From assembly GCA_963730535.1 (NCBI GenBank), contig CAVSRU010000018.1, forward strand, positions 248,001-312,000: a DNA stretch of 64,000 bases, in the 5' to 3' direction. The position numbers and the translations under genes are program-made. The notes under the pieces are model-generated. The model worked only from the letters and a program-made list of their open reading frames with translations, was not told the origin of the DNA and did no database searches. Positions 49,059 through 58,384 of the stretch are shown here, piece by piece. Each line of letters starts with the position of its first letter. Positions within the stretch are counted from its first letter, which is position 1. This DNA is from DASSUW01 sp963730535. GTDB taxonomy: Bacteria > Actinomycetota > Thermoleophilia > Solirubrobacterales > Solirubrobacteraceae.

Positions 49059-51098
49059 TCACCTGACAGGGATCTCTGCCGTGATGCGCGTGCCCCCACC
49101 TGGTGGGCTCGCCACGTCGAGCCGCCCGTTCAGCGCCTCGACACGGACGGCGAGCCCGCGCAGGCCCGAGCCGCCCGCCGGATCCGCGCCGCCAACGCCG
49201 TCGTCGGCCACGATCACGGTCGCCGCGCCGTTCGAGCAGTCGATGCTGACCGTCGCGCCCGACGCGTGCGCGTACTTGGCCACGTTCGTGATCGACTCGG
49301 CTACGACGTAGTACATCGCCGCCTCGACGGGCAGCGCCAACCGCTCGTCGGGCACCGCCGTGAGCTCGACGGGGACCGGCGCCCGTGCGGCGAGCGCATC
49401 GAGCGCCGGGCCGAGTCCGCGCTCCGTGAGCACCGCCGGGTGGATGCCACGCGCGAGCTCGCGGAGCTCGTCCAGCCCGCGACTGAGGTCGGCCTGGGCG
49501 GCGGTCAGCAAGTCCCGGGCCCCCGCCGGGTCGCTCTCGAGCCGTGAAGCCGCCATGCCCAGCGCGAGCGCCACCGACACGAGGCGCTGCTGCGCGCCGT
49601 CGTGCAGGTTGCGCTCGAGGCGCTGCCGCTCGGCGTCGCCGACCTCCACGAGCCGCGCGCGCGAGGCGGCGAGCTTCTCGTAGGCGTCCGCATTGGCCAA
49701 GGCCTGCGCCACGAGCTCGGCGAAGTCATTCAGCCGCTGCTCGATGCCGTCGGGCGGCGGGTCGTCGGAGGTGCTGGCTGCGGCCAGCACACCCCAGATC
49801 CGCCCGCCCACGGTGACGGGTGCGGCGACCGCGGACTTGTAGCCGGCACTCCGGACCCTCTCGGCGAGCGTGCCCGACGCCACCTCGTAGTCGACGCGCG
49901 CCGCTCGCCCGGTGCGCATTACACGAGCGATCACCGTGTCACCGTCGACGTCGAGCTGCGCGCCGACCGGGAACCGCGGCGGCCCCTCGTCGCTCCACGC
50001 GCCCACGACGCTCGCCGTCCGGACTCCGTCGTAATGGATGACGTTCGCGCCGGGGAGCCCGAGCAGCCGCCCGACCTCCTCGGTGACCTGCTCGAACACC
50101 CGGCTCGGCGGCGCGTCGCCAGCGACGAGCGTGGCCACCCGGCGCAGTGCCGCCTGCTCGTCGGCGAGCGCGTGCTGCGCCGCCTCGGTCTGCGCCAGTG
50201 CGCGCGCGGTGCGGATGCGCTCGGCGGTCACCGCCGCGAGGAGGAGGGACGTGATCGCGGCCGTGGCGATGAAGAGCTGGGTCGAGAGCAGGCTGTCGGT
50301 GAGCGACTCGCGCACGAACGGCCCGGAATTCTGGGCCGTGTTCCACACGGTGATCGAGCACACGATGAGCGTCGCCGTGGCGGCGCCCCGAGGGCCGAAG
50401 CGCAGCGCCGCCCACAGAAGCGCCGGGAACACCATGTACGGGACCTCGCGCTGGGGCGGCAGCTCAACGAGCAGCACCAGCGCGACGAGCAGGACGCCCG
50501 CCTCAGCGAGCTGCGGCCGGTGTATGCCGCGCACGCCGGCGGTCGCCCACGTGAGCAACGTCGGCGCGACGACGAGCACCCCCGCCGCGTCCCCGAGCGT
50601 CCACGTGCGGAACACCTCGCCGAGCTCGTCCGTCGCGATCACGCCGCCGAAGCGGAGCGCCGTAGGTCCGAATGCGGCACTGACCACCGCTGCGACCAGC
50701 GCGCAAGCGATGAACGCCAGCACGTCGAACACGCGATCAAGCCCGGTCCGCCCCTGGGTGAGCCGGCGCATCAGCGCGGCGGCCACGACGAGAGCAACCG
50801 TGTTCCCGACGGTCTGCGCCAGCACGGTGCCGAGCGGCGTCGAGTAGTCCCCGAGGACCAAGTCGCCGATCACGACGCCAGGCACCATCCACCGCCCATA
50901 CAGGACGAGGACCGCGAAGCCGAGCCCGGCCGGGAGCCACATCGCCGCGACCGCACCGTCGAGATACGCGAGCTCCAGCGCGACACGTCCGGCCAGGTAG
51001 TACGCCAGCGCGACGACCGCGACCGCGACCGCATATTGCGTCTGGGCCGAGCCGAAGGGGCGGCCCCGGCCCGCCCTGATGATCGGCGGAGCGCTCAT
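49059..51098 (-). CDS. Membrane sensor histidine kinase: MASE1 - GAF - HisKA_3 - HATPase
   Basis: 679 aa. Residues ~20-300 are a MASE1-type integral membrane sensor (LELAYLDGAVAAMWLPAGLG; TWTLGDAAGVLVVAPTLLTW). A GAF domain follows (RRVATLVAGDAPPSRVFEQV to GRIWGVLAAASTSDDPPPDG). The NarL-type H-box is LERNLHDGAQQRLVSVALAL and the ATP-binding G-box is VADDGVGGADPAGGSGLRGL. It autophosphorylates on His and passes phosphate to a LuxR-type regulator, but no response regulator gene is nearby. The ATG at 51096-51098 starts just before the first membrane helix. Divergent from drrA. Confidence 0.92.
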   Translation of the reverse strand: MSAPPIIRAGRGRPFGSAQTQYAVAVAVVALAYYLAGRVALELAYLDGAVAAMWLPAGLGFAVLVLYGRWMVPGVVIGDLVLGDYSTPLGTVLAQTVGNTVALVVAAALMRRLTQGRTGLDRVFDVLAFIACALVAAVVSAAFGPTALRFGGVIATDELGEVFRTWTLGDAAGVLVVAPTLLTWATAGVRGIHRPQLAEAGVLLVALVLLVELPPQREVPYMVFPALLWAALRFGPRGAATATLIVCSITVWNTAQNSGPFVRESLTDSLLSTQLFIATAAITSLLLAAVTAERIRTARALAQTEAAQHALADEQAALRRVATLVAGDAPPSRVFEQVTEEVGRLLGLPGANVIHYDGVRTASVVGAWSDEGPPRFPVGAQLDVDGDTVIARVMRTGRAARVDYEVASGTLAERVRSAGYKSAVAAPVTVGGRIWGVLAAASTSDDPPPDGIEQRLNDFAELVAQALANADAYEKLAASRARLVEVGDAERQRLERNLHDGAQQRLVSVALALGMAASRLESDPAGARDLLTAAQADLSRGLDELRELARGIHPAVLTERGLGPALDALAARAPVPVELTAVPDERLALPVEAAMYYVVAESITNVAKYAHASGATVSIDCSNGAATVIVADDGVGGADPAGGSGLRGLAVRVEALNGRLDVASPPGGGTRITAEIPVR

Positions 51099-51201
51099 GG
51101 CCTCGGGGGCGAGTCTAATCCCGCCAGAGCGAGGCGCGCTGAAGTGGCAGAGCGATCCCATCCGGCGATGAGTTCTCGCCGGCATTAGGGTCTGAAGTGT
51201 C

Positions 51202-52170
51202 ATGACCCCCCTTGCTATCGAAGCGACCGGCCTCGTGAAGACGTTCGGCGAGACGCGGGCCGTCGATGGCGTGGACCTGGCGGTGCCGAGCGGCTCGGTG
51301 TACGGCGTCCTGGGTCCGAACGGCGCCGGGAAGACGACGACGATCCGGATGCTGGCCACGCTGATCCGGCCCGACGCGGGCACCGCGCGGGTGCTCGGCC
51401 ACGACATCCTCGAGGCCCCGGACGAGGTCCGCGGCGTGGTGAGCCTCACCGGCCAGCTCGCGTCCGTCGACGAGGACCTCACGGGCCGCGAGAACCTGAT
51501 CCTCATCGGCCGCCTGCTCGGCCTCAAGCGCGCAGCGGCCAAGGAGCGGGCGGGGGAGCTGCTCGAGGCGTTCGGGCTGGCCGACGCCGCCACCCGGCTG
51601 GTCAAGCACTACTCCGGCGGGATGCGGCGGCGGCTCGACATCGCGGCCAGCATCGTCGTCACGCCGCAGCTGATGTTCCTCGACGAGCCGACCACGGGGC
51701 TCGACCCGCGCTCGCGCAACCAGGTGTGGGACATCATCCGCATGCTGGTCGCGGGCGGGACGACGATCCTGCTCTGCACCCAGTACCTCGAGGAGGCCGA
51801 CCAGCTCGCCGAAGGGATCGCGGTCATCGACCACGGCAAGGTGATCGCCGAGGGGACGCCGGCGCAGCTCAAGGCGTCGGTCGGCTCCGGCTCGCTGCAC
51901 GTGCGCCTGCTCGACCCCGAGCAGCGCCCCGAGGCCGAGCAGGTGCTGGCCCGCGAGCTGGGCACCGTGCACCTCGAGCCCGACCCCGCGGCGCTCTCCG
52001 TGCAATGCGCGGACGGCGACCGGGGCGCCGAGGCGGTCGCGGCGCTGTCGCGCGCCGGCGTCGGCATCGCGGACTTCTCGCTCGGCCAGCCGAGCCTGGA
52101 CGAGGTCTTCCTCGCCCTCACCGGGCACACGGCCGAGCCCGACGTCGAGGAACAGGAGGCGGCGGCATGA
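51202..52170 (+). CDS. drrA: DrrA-family ABC transporter ATPase
   Basis: 322 aa. Walker A GPNGAGKTTTIRML, signature YSGGMRRRLDIAAS, Walker B LMFLDEPTTGLDPRSRN, and the DrrA C-terminal extension ending LGQPSLDEVFLALTGHTAEP. This branch exports daunorubicin-like drugs or lipids. A TAGGGT box lies 10 nt upstream of the ATG. The stop overlaps the permease start (ATGA). Probably an export/self-resistance pair with the downstream glycosyltransferase. Confidence 0.94.
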   Translation: MTPLAIEATGLVKTFGETRAVDGVDLAVPSGSVYGVLGPNGAGKTTTIRMLATLIRPDAGTARVLGHDILEAPDEVRGVVSLTGQLASVDEDLTGRENLILIGRLLGLKRAAAKERAGELLEAFGLADAATRLVKHYSGGMRRRLDIAASIVVTPQLMFLDEPTTGLDPRSRNQVWDIIRMLVAGGTTILLCTQYLEEADQLAEGIAVIDHGKVIAEGTPAQLKASVGSGSLHVRLLDPEQRPEAEQVLARELGTVHLEPDPAALSVQCADGDRGAEAVAALSRAGVGIADFSLGQPSLDEVFLALTGHTAEPDVEEQEAAA

Positions 52171-53006
52171 GCACGCTCGAGACCCGGACGTCGACTGGCG
52201 CGGACGAGGCCGCCGTCCGCAAGGCGATCGCCTCGACCGCCCGGCCACCGCGCCCGAGCGCGCTGTCGGCGGCGATGACCTTCGGCTGGCGCGGCATGCT
52301 CAAGGTCAAGCACGTGCCCGAGCAGCTGCTCGACGTGACGATCACGCCGGTCATGTTCGTGCTGATGTTCACGTACCTGTTCGGCGGCGCGATCGCCGGC
52401 TCGACCGGCGAGTACCTCGACTACATCCTCCCCGGCATCCTCGTCATGTCGGTGGTGTTCACGACCGTGTACTCGGGCGTGGCGCTCAACACCGACCTCA
52501 CGAAGGGCGTCGTCGACCGGTTCCGCTCGCTGCCGATCTGGCCGGCGTCGCCGCTCCTCGGCTCGCTGCTCGGCGACACCGTGCGCTACGTCATCGGCGG
52601 GAGCGTGATCATCGTCCTGGGCGTCGCGCTCGGCTACCGGCCCGGCGCGGGCGTCCCCGGCGCCCTCGCCGCCCTGGGGCTCGTCGTCGTGTTCGCCTTC
52701 GGCCTCTCGTGGGTGTTCACGACACTCGGGCTGCTGATGCGCTCCCCCAGCGCGGTCATGAACGCCGGCTTCATGAGCATCTTCCCGCTCACGTTCCTCT
52801 CGAACGTGTTCGTGGATCCCGAAACGCTGCCCAACGGACTCCAGGACTTCGTCGAGGCGAACCCGATCTCGATCCTCGCCACCGCTTCACGCGGGCTGAT
52901 GGAGGGGAACGCCGAGATGGGAGACATCCTCATCGTGCTGGGCACGGCGGCGGCGATCGCGGCGATCTTCGCTCCCCTGACCGCGCGGCTGTACCGGCGC
53001 GGTTAG
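52167..53006 (+). CDS. drrB: DrrB-family ABC transporter permease
   Basis: 279 aa, six membrane helices of the ABC-2 type. Starts with a ~40-residue soluble tail, then WRGMLKVKHVPEQLLDVTIT and VMFVLMFTYLFGGAIAGSTG, YLDYILPGILVMSVVFTTVY and LTKGVVDRFRSLPIWPASPL, the DrrB/ABC2 signature. Partner of DrrA, coupled by ATGA. Three nt separate it from the glycosyltransferase gene. Confidence 0.93.
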   Translation: MSTLETRTSTGADEAAVRKAIASTARPPRPSALSAAMTFGWRGMLKVKHVPEQLLDVTITPVMFVLMFTYLFGGAIAGSTGEYLDYILPGILVMSVVFTTVYSGVALNTDLTKGVVDRFRSLPIWPASPLLGSLLGDTVRYVIGGSVIIVLGVALGYRPGAGVPGALAALGLVVVFAFGLSWVFTTLGLLMRSPSAVMNAGFMSIFPLTFLSNVFVDPETLPNGLQDFVEANPISILATASRGLMEGNAEMGDILIVLGTAAAIAAIFAPLTARLYRRG

Positions 53007-53009
53007 GGA

Positions 53010-54347
53010 ATGACCCGCATCCTCCTCGCCACGATGCCCGCCGACGGCCACGTCGGGCCGCTGATCCCGGTCGCCCGCGAGCTCGCCGCGCGCGGGCACG
53101 ACCTGACGTGGTACACGGGAGAGGGCTACCGGGAGCGGGTCGAGGCCACCGGCGCCCGCTTCCTCCCGCACGTGCACGCGCCCGACCGCGACATGGCGCA
53201 GATGAACGAGGAGTTCCCGGAGCGGGCCGCGCTCAAGGGCCTGGCCAAGTTCCGCTTCGACATGCGCGAGGTCTTCATCAAGGCAGTGCCGGGCCAGGTC
53301 GCGGACCTCGAGGCGTGCCTGCCGACCGTGCGGCCCGAGGTGATCGTGGCCGAGCCGGCGATGGCCGGGGCGGCGAAGGTGATCGACCAGCGCCATGGCG
53401 TCCCATGGGCGACGTGCGGCATCAGCGCGTTCACGATGGCGAGCGTCGACACCGCGCCGTTCGGCCTCGGCCTGCGGCCGATGCCCGGCGGGCTCGGGCG
53501 GCTCCGCAACCGCGCGCTGCATGGGCTCATCTACCGCACGCTGTATCGCGCCATCGACCGTGACTACCAAGCGATGCGCGAGACGCTGGGGCTGGAGTCC
53601 TCGGGCGGCGTGTTCGAGACCGTGCTGTCGCCGTACCTCTACCTGCAGCCGACCGTGCCGTCGTTCGAGTACCCCCGTCGCGATCTCGCCCCGCAGGTGC
53701 GCTTCGTCGGGCCGCTGCTCCCACCCGCGCCGGCGGGCTTCGAGCCGCCCGCCTGGTGGGAGGCGATGCTCGAGGACCCGCGCCCGGTGGTGCTCGTGAC
53801 CCAGGGGACGATCGCCACCGACCCCAGCGAGCTCCTGCTGCCGACGCTCGAGGCGCTGCGCGACGAGCCGGTCCAGGTGATCGCCGTCACCGGCGGGCCC
53901 GACCCGGCCGAGCTGGCGGCTCCGCCCGCCAACGCGCGCGTCGAGCGGTTCGTCCCGTTCGCGCCGCTGATGCCGCACGTCTCCGCGATGATCTCCAACG
54001 GCGGCTACGGCGGCCTGCACTTCGCGCTCGCCCACGGCGTGCCGCTCGTGGTGGCCGGCGCCACCGAGGAGAAGCCCGAGCTCGTGGCCCGTGTCAACTG
54101 GACCGGCGTCGGCGTCGGCCTCCGCACCCAGCGTCCGCGGCCGGAGCGGCTGCGGTCGGCCGTGCGCCGGGTGCTCTTCAACCGGGCGTATGCCGCCCGC
54201 GCGGCCGCGCTCAAGGACGAGATGGCCGCCTACGGCGGGCCCGCGACGGCCGCCGACCTCGTGGAGGCACTCGCCGCCACCCGAGCGCCGCTCACGCGGA
54301 ACGGCTCCGGGCCGCGCGGCGTCAGCCACGCGGCCCGTGTCGAGTGA
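53010..54347 (+). CDS. GT1-family glycosyltransferase (macrolide/UDP-sugar type)
   Basis: 445 aa GT-B enzyme. N-terminal MTRILLATMPADGHVGPLIP and VARELAARGHDLTWYTGEGY; C-terminal donor site RPVVLVTQGTIATDPSELLL, VERFVPFAPLMPHVSAMISN and GGYGGLHFALAHGVPLVVAG. It resembles macrolide-inactivating or natural-product glycosyltransferases. The drrAB genes immediately upstream suggest a modification-plus-export unit for a lipophilic compound. Acceptor unknown. Confidence 0.9.
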   Translation: MTRILLATMPADGHVGPLIPVARELAARGHDLTWYTGEGYRERVEATGARFLPHVHAPDRDMAQMNEEFPERAALKGLAKFRFDMREVFIKAVPGQVADLEACLPTVRPEVIVAEPAMAGAAKVIDQRHGVPWATCGISAFTMASVDTAPFGLGLRPMPGGLGRLRNRALHGLIYRTLYRAIDRDYQAMRETLGLESSGGVFETVLSPYLYLQPTVPSFEYPRRDLAPQVRFVGPLLPPAPAGFEPPAWWEAMLEDPRPVVLVTQGTIATDPSELLLPTLEALRDEPVQVIAVTGGPDPAELAAPPANARVERFVPFAPLMPHVSAMISNGGYGGLHFALAHGVPLVVAGATEEKPELVARVNWTGVGVGLRTQRPRPERLRSAVRRVLFNRAYAARAAALKDEMAAYGGPATAADLVEALAATRAPLTRNGSGPRGVSHAARVE

Positions 54348-54531
54348 GCCGGCCGGAGGACGGCGGGATGCGCTCCGGGGCAGGAGAACCACCCGCCGCG
54401 TCTCCGACGCCTCGATCGGGAGTGACGAGGCCGACCATGCAGGCCACCCGTACGGGGAAGGCCGGTGGTCTCGATGATGTTGTCGGCCCGTCGAGGGCAG
54501 CGCTCAAGGCTTCTGGACGGGTATCGGTGCC

Positions 54532-54973
54532 CTACTTGTCCCAGTCGAAGTCGCGCGGCGGCCGCTGCTCGAACCACAGGCGGTCGTGCTCGGGCGTCTC
54601 CTGGAGGAAGTCGGGCGTCTCCTCGAGGACGTCCTCGGACTCCGGCTCCTCAGCCGGCTGGGGATGCTCCAGCGTGTCACCGGACGGAACCTCGTCGGGC
54701 TCGGCCTCGGGCCGGGCAGGGCTCCTCAGCCTGACGCTCGACTTCCGGCTCTGGCTCCGGCTCCGGCTCGGCGACCTCCGCGGGGGCGGCCTCGTCGGTC
54801 GCCTGGACCGCGGCCACGTCGTCGGCCGGCGGCGCGTCCGACGGGGTCGCGAACTCGGCCTGTTGCGTGGCCCCGAGGGCCTCGCGCTCCTGGCGCTCGA
54901 CCTCGTTCGGGTCGGCCCCGTGGGCCTTCTTGAGCTCCAAATGCTCTCGGATGGCGTCGTCGAGCAGTCCCAT
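54532..54973 (-). pseudogene. Small acidic actinobacterial protein, single frameshift near 54717
   Basis: N-terminus MGLLDDAIREHLELKKAHGA then DPNEVERQEREALG, a conserved-looking start in high-GC Actinobacteria, followed by a Glu/Pro/Ala-rich region (AEPEPEPEPEVERQ). The frame changes at a CCC run near 54715-54718: removing one C gives EEPARPEAEPDEVPSGDTLE and continues to ETPEHDRLWFEQRPPRDFDW-DK with stop at 54532-54534. Span is 3n+1. GAGGAG is 6 nt before the ATG. Function unknown; cytoplasmic and disordered. Confidence 0.65.
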
Positions 54974-54990
54974 GCCTCTCCTCTTACAGG

Positions 54991-56916
54991 CTACTCGGCC
55001 GAGGCCACGCCGTGGACGTCGCGCGGGCGCTGCACAGTCGTCGCGGCGCGCACCGTCTGGTTCTTCCCCGCCCGTTTGGCCTCGTAGAGCGCGGCGTCCG
55101 CCGCGGCGACGAGCGCGCTCTTGTCCGCCGTCGGCGCCGTGTGCAGCGAGGCGACGCCGAACGAGGCGGTGACCCTCAGCGTGCCGCCGCCGGCCAGCGG
55201 CAGCTCGAGCGACTCGATCCGCCGCCGGACACGCTCGGCGAACCTGTACGCGCCGTCGAGATCGGTCTGTGGCAGCGCGACCGCCATCTCCTCGCCGCCG
55301 TAGCGGGCCGGCTCGTCGATCTCACGCGACGAATGCCGCAGCACGCGGGCCACCTCGCGCAGCACGGTGTCGCCCTGGATGTGGCCGTAGGTGTCGTTCA
55401 CCTGCTTGAAGTTGTCGATGTCGAGCATGATCAGTCCCATCTCCTGCCCGTAGCGGCGGGCGCGCTCGACCTCGGCGGCGACGACCTCCTGGAAGCGCCG
55501 GTGGTTGAAGAGGCCGGTGAGCTCGTCGGTCACTGCCTGGCGCTGGACGGTCTCGTGCAGGTCGACGTTCTCGACCGACACGGCGGCGCCGCTGGTCAGG
55601 TACGCGAACAGGTCGCGCTCGCCGTGCGTGAAGGTGCGGTCGGCGCGGGCGACGGAGACGATGCCGAACACCTGCTGGGAGTCCTCCTGCGAGCCGAGCG
55701 GCGCCGCGAGCGCGTGCACCCCGGCGACCTGGATCTCGGCGAGCTGGCCGGCGTCGATGACCGCCGCCTCGGCGGCGTGCAGCGCTCGCTGGAACTCGTC
55801 GGGATTGCCCTGGCGGGCGACCTCCTGGAGGGTGTTGTCCGGCCCGCGCATGCTCGCCCGCCCGGCGGCGGCGCCGATCCCCTCCACGGACGTCTGGACG
55901 ACGATCTCCATCACGCCGACGCGGTCGAGGCCGGCCGCGAACGACTCGCCGACCCGCCGGATCGCCTCCTCTAGGCGGGTGCGCTCGCGTTGGAGCTCCT
56001 CGATCTGGGCCTCGATCTGGCGCGCCATCGAGTTGAACTCGCGCCCGAGGGCGGCGAACTCGTCGCTCCCCTCGGCCGGGACGGCGACGGAGAAGTCTCC
56101 GCGGCCGAGGCGCTGCGCGGCGACCAGCAGCCGCTGGATCTCCGACTGCAGGCGGCGGGAGATGGCCACGGCGAAGATCGCGGCGAGGATGAGGAAGGCG
56201 ACCACCGCGAGGACCGCGAGGATCGTGTCGCGCGGCGAGGCCGCGTCCTGCTCGGCCAGCAGCAGGCGGATCTCGACGTCCCCGCCCACGGCGCTCGACG
56301 TGAAGGTCCGGACGCGGTTGCCGACGCCGTTGACGCTGACCGAGCCTTCCTTGGGGAGGTCCTCGGGGACGTCGGCGGCCGTCGACGCGATGCGCTTGTC
56401 CCCGTCGAGGATGACGACGCTGGCGTCGGTGTAGCTCTCCACCCGCTGGCCGTAGTCGTCCGGGGAGAGCGTCGACACGGTGATCGTCCCGCGGCGCTCG
56501 TCCTGCTCGTCGATGAGATCTCCCTCGACGGGCTCGAGGGCGGGCAGCTCGCCGGACTCGAAGTCGCCGAGGTCCGTGAGCTTCAGGTCCACGAAGCGGG
56601 CGGACTCCCGAGCGACCAGCTCGTCCAGCCGCTTCCGTACGGCGGACCGGTCGCGCCGCGCCCGGGCGTCGGCGAGCGCCTGGTCCTTGGCGATCCTGAT
56701 GCTGACGTCCTGCGCGTGATCCCGCTCCTCGTTGATCACCTGCATGGCAGCGATCAGCGCCGTCGACAGCCGGGCGTCGGTGTTGCTCTCCTCCGTCTTG
56801 ATGACGAGGATGAACAGCACGACGGCCATCGTGAGCATGGGCACGACCACGCTGACGACGAAGAACAGCCGTAGCCGGCTGCGGAAACTTGGGGTAAGGA
56901 GAGACCGAAAGCTCAT
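54991..56916 (-). CDS. Diguanylate cyclase with extracytoplasmic sensor, HAMP and GAF domains
   Basis: 641 aa. First helix FFVVSVVVPMLTMAVVLFIL, ~200-residue extracytoplasmic sensor, second helix ILAVLAVVAFLILAAIFAVA, HAMP (SRRLQSEIQRLLVAAQRLGR), GAF-like region and GGDEF domain (TDELTGLFNHRRFQEVVAAE; LDIDNFKQVNDTYGH; ARYGGEEMAVALPQTDLDGA). The active-site GGEEM is intact, so it should make c-di-GMP in response to an outside signal. The ATG at 56914-56916 gives the shortest N-terminus before the first helix; 56970 is a longer alternative. Confidence 0.93.
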   Translation of the reverse strand: MSFRSLLTPSFRSRLRLFFVVSVVVPMLTMAVVLFILVIKTEESNTDARLSTALIAAMQVINEERDHAQDVSIRIAKDQALADARARRDRSAVRKRLDELVARESARFVDLKLTDLGDFESGELPALEPVEGDLIDEQDERRGTITVSTLSPDDYGQRVESYTDASVVILDGDKRIASTAADVPEDLPKEGSVSVNGVGNRVRTFTSSAVGGDVEIRLLLAEQDAASPRDTILAVLAVVAFLILAAIFAVAISRRLQSEIQRLLVAAQRLGRGDFSVAVPAEGSDEFAALGREFNSMARQIEAQIEELQRERTRLEEAIRRVGESFAAGLDRVGVMEIVVQTSVEGIGAAAGRASMRGPDNTLQEVARQGNPDEFQRALHAAEAAVIDAGQLAEIQVAGVHALAAPLGSQEDSQQVFGIVSVARADRTFTHGERDLFAYLTSGAAVSVENVDLHETVQRQAVTDELTGLFNHRRFQEVVAAEVERARRYGQEMGLIMLDIDNFKQVNDTYGHIQGDTVLREVARVLRHSSREIDEPARYGGEEMAVALPQTDLDGAYRFAERVRRRIESLELPLAGGGTLRVTASFGVASLHTAPTADKSALVAAADAALYEAKRAGKNQTVRAATTVQRPRDVHGVASAE

Positions 56917-56998
56917 AGGGCCTCGCACCACATCGTGCCAGCTACAATCGCAGCTTCCACAGCGTGGCACCGAAACCCTGCCTGACGCCGCGCACCTC

Positions 56999-57071
56999 GG
57001 GGCTATAGCTCAGTTGGGAGAGCGCCTGGATCGCACCCAGGAGGTCGGGGGTTCGAGTCCCCCTAGCTCCA
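56999..57071 (+). tRNA. tRNA-Ala (anticodon CGC)
   Basis: 73 nt, canonical form. Acceptor GGGGCTA/TAGCTCC with G3-U70, D-arm AGCTCAGTTGGGAGAGC, anticodon arm CCTGG-ATCGCAC-CCAGG (CGC) and T-arm GGGGG-TTCGAGT-CCCCC. CCA not encoded. A terminator-like hairpin and an integrase gene follow directly, so this tRNA is a likely integration site. Confidence 0.97.
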
Positions 57072-57072
57072 T

Positions 57073-57103
57073 CGCGAACCGCCTGCACGCAGGCGGTTTC
57101 GCG
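57073..57103. terminator. Hairpin after tRNA-Ala(CGC)
   Basis: CGCGAACCGCCTGC (57073-57086) pairs with GCAGGCGGTTTCGCG (57089-57103), one-base bulge, then CTTTC. Probable terminator of the tRNA. Confidence 0.7.
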
Positions 57104-57157
57104 CTTTCAGGGCGGCCCCAGGATCCCTCTCTGGCCGTGGAGTTGGTCAAGTTCTGG

Positions 57158-58026
57158 TCAAGTTGCCCAGCGGATCGCCGCGCGCTCGCGGGCCGTCAGG
57201 CCGCCCGTGGCGCGGTGCTCGGCGGCCGGCGGCAGCACGATCACGGTCCTCTCGTCGTCAGGGATGAGCAGGCCGGCGAACGCGCTGTGCGCCATGCGGG
57301 CGCGGATATCGGCCGAGTGGCGGGCCTCGTCGAAGAGGTGGGCGTAGACGTCCAGGGTCGTGCTGACGCTCGCGTGGCCGAGGATGCGGCTGACCTGCAC
57401 GACGTCGAGTTGCAGGTCGACGATCAGGTGGCTGGCGAACGTGTGGCGCAGGTCGTGGAAGCGCAGGCTGCCGCCCTCACGGTCGAGCCCGGCGATGCGG
57501 GCGGTGCGCGTGAGCGCGCTGCGCTGCACGTTACGTTGGCTGAGCGGCGTGCCGTTGCGCGTTCCGAACACCCAGTCGCCACCGGCTCGCCACGTTGCTG
57601 CGGAACGGCGATCGCGCAACACGGCGGCGAGTTGTGTGGCGAGCGGGATGCGGCGCATCGACGACGGCGTCTTCGGCGCAACGCGCCGCGCGGGAGCTCC
57701 CGCATGCGCCCGGGAGAGCTGCGCGCGGACATGGACGGCGCCGCCAGCGAGATCTACGTCGTCCCAGATCAGGCCGAGCATCTTGGAACGCGACGAGCGC
57801 CCGCATCCGCCGCGGCGCGAGCAGCGGGTGCTCGGCCGCGAGGAGATCGCCCGGCTCCTGGATGCGTGCTTGCCGGCCTACCGGGCACTGATCGCGACCG
57901 CGCTCTACACGGGCCTTCGCATGTCGGCAGCCTCGCAACCGGGTTGTCGGCGATCCAACCGTTGCGCACCGCGAAGCCCTGGGTGATCGCTACTCGCTGT
58001 TGATCGTTCGTGTAGATCGGCTACGG
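57158..58026 (-). pseudogene. Tyrosine-recombinase integrase, disrupted by an internal inversion and N-terminally truncated
   Basis: The catalytic half runs 57781-57158 on the minus strand: MLGLIWDDVDLAGGAVHVRA, SLRFHDLRHTFASHLIVDLQ, VSRILGHASVSTTLDVYAHL with the nucleophile Tyr. The preceding part, with the first catalytic Arg (LYTGLRMS), lies on the opposite strand at 57784-57925, and the part before that (AITQGFAVRNGWIADNPVAR) returns to the minus strand at 57928-58010. Putting the middle piece back gives an uninterrupted protein. The N-terminal ~180 residues are missing. The position next to tRNA-Ala(CGC) is typical for an integrated element, but no duplicated tRNA end was found. Confidence 0.88.
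57784..57925 (+). other. Inverted 142-bp segment inside the integrase gene
   Basis: The plus strand encodes ERDERPHPPRREQRVLGREE then IARLLDACLPAYRALIATAL and YTGLRMS, exactly the residues missing from the minus-strand integrase. The segment is flanked by TG (57782-57783) and CA (57926-57927), a 2-bp inverted duplication at the joints; no longer inverted repeats are seen. Confidence 0.8.
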
Positions 58027-58384
58027 CTACGTCCGGTTCGAGGACCTCGCCGGGTTCACCGGGGCGCCACGGGACGTCCTCACGAACCGGCTACGCCGTC
58101 TCGAAGAAGTCGGCGTACTCGAGCGTCGAATCTACTCAGAGCACCCGCCCCGCTACGAGTATCACCTGACCGAGGCAGGCGTCCAGCTTCGCCCGATCGT
58201 CCTTGCGCTCAAGGAATGGGGCGATCAACAGTTGAACCCGGGCGCCGCGCCGGTCATCTTCGAGCACACGTGCGGCGCCGAGTTTCATCCGCGCACAGTG
58301 TGCGCGGCTTGCGGAGAACCGGTCGGGACCGGGGAGCTCGTGGTCAAGGGCGGCACCCATCCGGTCAAGGGCGAACCCTGGTAG
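58016..58384 (+). pseudogene. HxlR-family winged-helix regulator, N-terminally truncated
   Basis: About 122 codons open after an in-frame TAG at 58013-58015, with no start codon near. GYGYVRFEDLAGFTGAPRDV, LTNRLRRLEEVGVLERRIYS and EHPPRYEYHLTEAGVQLRPI are the HxlR winged helix and wing; the C-terminus has HTCGAEFHPRTVCAACGEPV (Cys pairs). The first ~35 residues, including the start of the HTH, are missing. The break coincides with the broken integrase end, so a rearrangement junction lies at about 58012-58020. Confidence 0.78.

Noticed and set aside
49602..51188. Long plus-strand open frame opposite the histidine kinase
   Set aside because: Composition typical of an antisense shadow; the minus strand encodes complete MASE1, GAF and kinase domains.
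57145..57166. Direct repeat GGTCAAGTT just past the integrase stop as an attachment core
   Set aside because: Only two short copies a few bases apart; no matching copy elsewhere in the window.
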